Translations under genes and position numbers: made by a program | Notes under the pieces: generated by a model | Told to the model about the DNA's origin: nothing | The model's input: only the letters and a program-made list of their open reading frames with translations | The model's database searches: none | Shown here: one piece after another, positions 30,908 through 33,609 of the stretch | Layout: each line of letters opens with the position of its first letter | Numbering within the stretch: position 1 is the stretch's first letter | Assembly: GCA_947379965.1 (NCBI GenBank) | Contig: CANCPC010000021.1 | Location: forward strand, 1-33,609 | Origin: Flavobacteriaceae bacterium | Lineage (GTDB): Bacteria > Bacteroidota > Bacteroidia > Flavobacteriales > Flavobacteriaceae | Direction of reading: 5' to 3' | DNA length: 33,609 nt

Positions 30908-33609
30908 TTATTTGCTCAAATACATTTTTCTTCGAGAATACAATTCGTAAAATTGATCGTCTTTCAAATCATCAATAAACAAGATGCTTTCTCCTGTCGA
31001 TTTCATTTCTGGTCCTAATGCTTTATTTACATTATGGAACTTGCTGAAAGAGAAAACAGGTTGCTTAATCGCGTATCCTTTTAATTGAGGATTAAATTTG
31101 AAATCTGTTACCTTACTGTGACCCAACATTACTTTTGTAGCATAATTTACATACGGCTCGCCATACGCTTTTGCAATAAAAGGAACTGTACGTGACGCTC
31201 TAGGATTCGCTTCGATGATATAAACGATATCGTCTTTTATCGCGAACTGAATGTTGATTAAACCAACCGTTTGCAAGGCCAAAGCGATTTTCTTGGTATG
31301 ATCTTTAATCTGAGTCATTACAAACTCCCCTAAATTAAAAGGAGGTAAAGTCGCATTACTGTCGCCAGAGTGAACTCCGCAAGGCTCGATATGCTCCATT
31401 ATTCCAATGATGTACACATTTTCACCGTCGCAAATTGCATCCGCTTCCGCTTCGATAGCACCATCTAAATAATGATCTAAAAGCAATTTATTTCCTGGAA
31501 TCGTTTTCAATAAATTGATAACGTGTTCTTCTAATTCTTGTTTGTTGATAACGATTTTCATTCCTTGACCACCCAAAACATAAGAAGGACGAATCAATAA
31601 AGGAAAATCTAAAGTATCCGCCAAAGCAGAAGCTTCGTCAGCTGTTTCTGCAATTCCAAATTGTGGAAAAGGAATTTTTAAGTCGGTCAAAAGTTCCGAG
31701 AATCTTCCTCTATCTTCGGCTAAATCCAAAGCATCAAAGCTAGTTCCAATAATTTTTATTCCGTATTTAGACAATTTCTCCGCAATTTTCAAAGCTGTTT
31801 GACCCCCTAATTGCACGATTACACCTTCTGGTTTTTCGTGTTGGATAATATCATAAATATGTTCCCAAAAAACGGGCTCGAAATACAATTTATCGGCAGT
31901 ATCAAAATCAGTCGAAACCGTTTCTGGATTACAGTTAATCATGATGGTTTCGTAACCACATTCTTTGGCTGCAAGAACTCCGTGAACGCATGAATAATCA
32001 AATTCAATTCCTTGACCAATTCTATTTGGACCTGAACCCAAAACGATTATTTTTTTCTTTTCGGTTACGATGCTTTCGTTATGAACGTAACGTTCTCCAT
32101 TTGCTTTTTCAATTTCGGCTTCAAAAGTCGAGTAATAATAAGGTGTTTGCGCTTTAAATTCGGCAGCACAAGTATCAACCAATTTAAATACACGGTTGAT
32201 GTTCATTTCGATACGCAAATTGTGAATTTGACTTTCTAAACAACCCAACATGTGTGCAATTTGTCTATCGGCAAAACCTTTTTGTTTCGCTTCCAAAAGC
32301 AATTCTCTTGGTAAAGTTTCCAATTTGAAGTTGGATATTTCTTTTTCCAAAGTATATAATTCCTCGTATTGTTTCAAGAACCACATATCAATTTTGGTGA
32401 TTTCATGAATGCGACTCAACGGAATTCCCATTGCGATAGCATCATAAATCACGAAAACACGATCCCAACTTGCAAAAGTCAGTTTCTCGATAATTTGCTC
32501 GTAGTTTTTATATCCTTTTCCGTCAGCTCCTAGCCCATTTCTTTTAATTTCTAAAGATTGAGTCGCCTTATGCAAAGCTTCTTGAAATGAACGTCCAATT
32601 CCCATAACTTCCCCAACGGATTTCATTTGAAGTCCCAAAGTTCTGTCGGCACCTTCAAATTTATCAAAGTTCCAACGTGGTATTTTTACAATCACATAAT
32701 CCAAAGTTGGTTCGAACAACGCCGAAGTCGATTTGGTGATTTGATTTTGCAATTCATCTAAATTATAACCCAATGCTAGTTTCGAAGCAATTTTTGCAAT
32801 CGGATAACCTGTTGCTTTTGATGCCAAAGCCGAGGATCGAGACACACGAGGGTTGATTTCGATAGCTACAATATCTTCTTTATCGTCAGGCGAAACAGCG
32901 AATTGTACGTTACAACCTCCTGCAAAATTTCCGATACTACGCATCATCAAAATAGCATAATCACGCATTCTTTGGAAAGTCGTATCCGACAACGTCATTG
33001 CTGGCGCAACCGTGATGGAGTCTCCGGTGTGAATCCCCATTGGATCCATATTTTCGATAGAACAGATAATAACTACATTATCGTTCTTATCTCTTAAAAG
33101 TTCTAATTCGTATTCTTTCCAACCCATCAAAGCTTTGTCAATCAAAACTTCGTGAATAGGAGAAGCTTCTAAACCGCGCGTTAAAAGTTCGTTGAAATCT
33201 TCTTTTTTGTATACAATCGCAGCTCCTGTTCCACCAAGCGTAAAGGAAGGACGAATTACTAATGGAAAACCAAATTCCTGTGCAATTTCTTTTCCTTGAA
33301 GGAATGAAGTAGCTGTTTTTGCAGGCGCAGCAGGAACTCCAATTTTTTCTAAAAGTTGTTTAAATTGCTCTCTATCTTCGGTGATATTGATGGCATTTAC
33401 ATCAACACCTATTAATTTCACACCAAAATCTTCCCAAATCCCTTTTTCTTCAGCTTCCAAACATAAGTTCAAAGCGGTTTGCCCTCCCATTGTTGGCAAA
33501 ACAGCATCAATTTGAGGATGTGCTTTTAGGATTTCGATAATAGACTTGGTTGTTAATGGTTTCAGATAAATATGATCGGCCATACTTGGATCGGTCATGA
33601 TCGTTGCGG
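30908..33609 (-). CDS. carB: carbamoyl phosphate synthase large subunit, 5' end outside window
   Basis: The reading frame is open through the right edge: upstream of the apparent ATG at 33598 the sequence continues ATI-MTDPSMADHIY, which is the family sequence, so the true start lies beyond the window. The visible part is about 900 residues. It shows two tandem ATP-grasp units: TMGGQTALNLCLEAEE and RPSFTLGGTGAAIV in the first, VLGSGPNRIGQGIEFDYSCVH, LGGQTALKIAEKL and RPSYVLGGQGMKIVI in the second, with an oligomerisation region between. The protein ends right after the second unit (FIDDLKDDQFYELYSRRKMYLSK), so the C-terminal MGS regulatory domain of E. coli CarB is absent. It makes carbamoyl phosphate for arginine and pyrimidines. 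Confidence 0.97.
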   Translation of the reverse strand, partial: ATIMTDPSMADHIYLKPLTTKSIIEILKAHPQIDAVLPTMGGQTALNLCLEAEEKGIWEDFGVKLIGVDVNAINITEDREQFKQLLEKIGVPAAPAKTATSFLQGKEIAQEFGFPLVIRPSFTLGGTGAAIVYKKEDFNELLTRGLEASPIHEVLIDKALMGWKEYELELLRDKNDNVVIICSIENMDPMGIHTGDSITVAPAMTLSDTTFQRMRDYAILMMRSIGNFAGGCNVQFAVSPDDKEDIVAIEINPRVSRSSALASKATGYPIAKIASKLALGYNLDELQNQITKSTSALFEPTLDYVIVKIPRWNFDKFEGADRTLGLQMKSVGEVMGIGRSFQEALHKATQSLEIKRNGLGADGKGYKNYEQIIEKLTFASWDRVFVIYDAIAMGIPLSRIHEITKIDMWFLKQYEELYTLEKEISNFKLETLPRELLLEAKQKGFADRQIAHMLGCLESQIHNLRIEMNINRVFKLVDTCAAEFKAQTPYYYSTFEAEIEKANGERYVHNESIVTEKKKIIVLGSGPNRIGQGIEFDYSCVHGVLAAKECGYETIMINCNPETVSTDFDTADKLYFEPVFWEHIYDIIQHEKPEGVIVQLGGQTALKIAEKLSKYGIKIIGTSFDALDLAEDRGRFSELLTDLKIPFPQFGIAETADEASALADTLDFPLLIRPSYVLGGQGMKIVINKQELEEHVINLLKTIPGNKLLLDHYLDGAIEAEADAICDGENVYIIGIMEHIEPCGVHSGDSNATLPPFNLGEFVMTQIKDHTKKIALALQTVGLINIQFAIKDDIVYIIEANPRASRTVPFIAKAYGEPYVNYATKVMLGHSKVTDFKFNPQLKGYAIKQPVFSFSKFHNVNKALGPEMKSTGESILFIDDLKDDQFYELYSRRKMYLSK

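Overview
The window looks like a chromosomal segment of a member of the Flavobacteriaceae, most likely Flavobacterium or a close relative. The DNA is strongly AT-rich, start regions are A-rich with no clear Shine-Dalgarno sequence, several promoters match the Bacteroidota -7 element TAnnTTTG, and the gene content fits (DUF4252 pair, zeaxanthin-type carotenoid genes, MGS-less carbamoyl phosphate synthase). No rRNA, tRNA, CRISPR array, phage gene or transposase was seen.

Layout. 1-3.5 kb: the 5' part of a bacterial PH-domain membrane protein gene, two adjacent DUF4252 genes and an S41 peptidase lipoprotein. 3.5-9.8 kb: a cobalamin (B12) uptake locus. A btuB-like TonB-dependent receptor lies behind a cobalamin riboswitch, and divergent btuF/btuC/btuD-like ABC transporter genes follow. 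The btuC-btuD junction is split by a 630-bp cassette carrying a GxxExxY nuclease-like gene between perfect 31-bp inverted repeats. 9.8-14.8 kb: housekeeping genes (trmL, a large-subunit-type pseudouridine synthase, rmuC, an acyl-CoA thioesterase, a small membrane protein gene broken by a stop codon, YceI, a TIGR01777 epimerase).

14.9-29.4 kb: a light and photo-oxidation defence island built from two converging units. The rightward unit is TetR - AarF/UbiB kinase - DUF2256 mini-protein - CRY-DASH - atypical cryptochrome/photolyase - TIGR03643 protein - SDR - folE - SDR/DUF2867. The leftward unit is a MerR/B12-binding CarH-like regulator - crtI - crtB - crtZ - crtY-type cyclase, then SRPBCC - phrB. 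They meet at a long stem-loop near 23 kb. 29.6-33.6 kb: a YkgJ-type cysteine-cluster protein, a small membrane protein, and carB, which runs off the right edge.

How it may work together (inference): imported B12 could load the CarH-like regulator, which in the dark would repress carotenoid and photolyase genes and release them in light. FolE could supply folate for the antenna chromophore of the photolyases, and zeaxanthin-type carotenoids quench light-generated oxidants. Matching GTTTAAC/GTTAAAC palindromes in the promoter regions of both units are candidate shared operators. The most notable observations are this B12-light link, the inverted-repeat nuclease cassette, the heptamer-repeat insertion inside the riboswitch, and an atypical cryptochrome with a rewritten flavin pocket.
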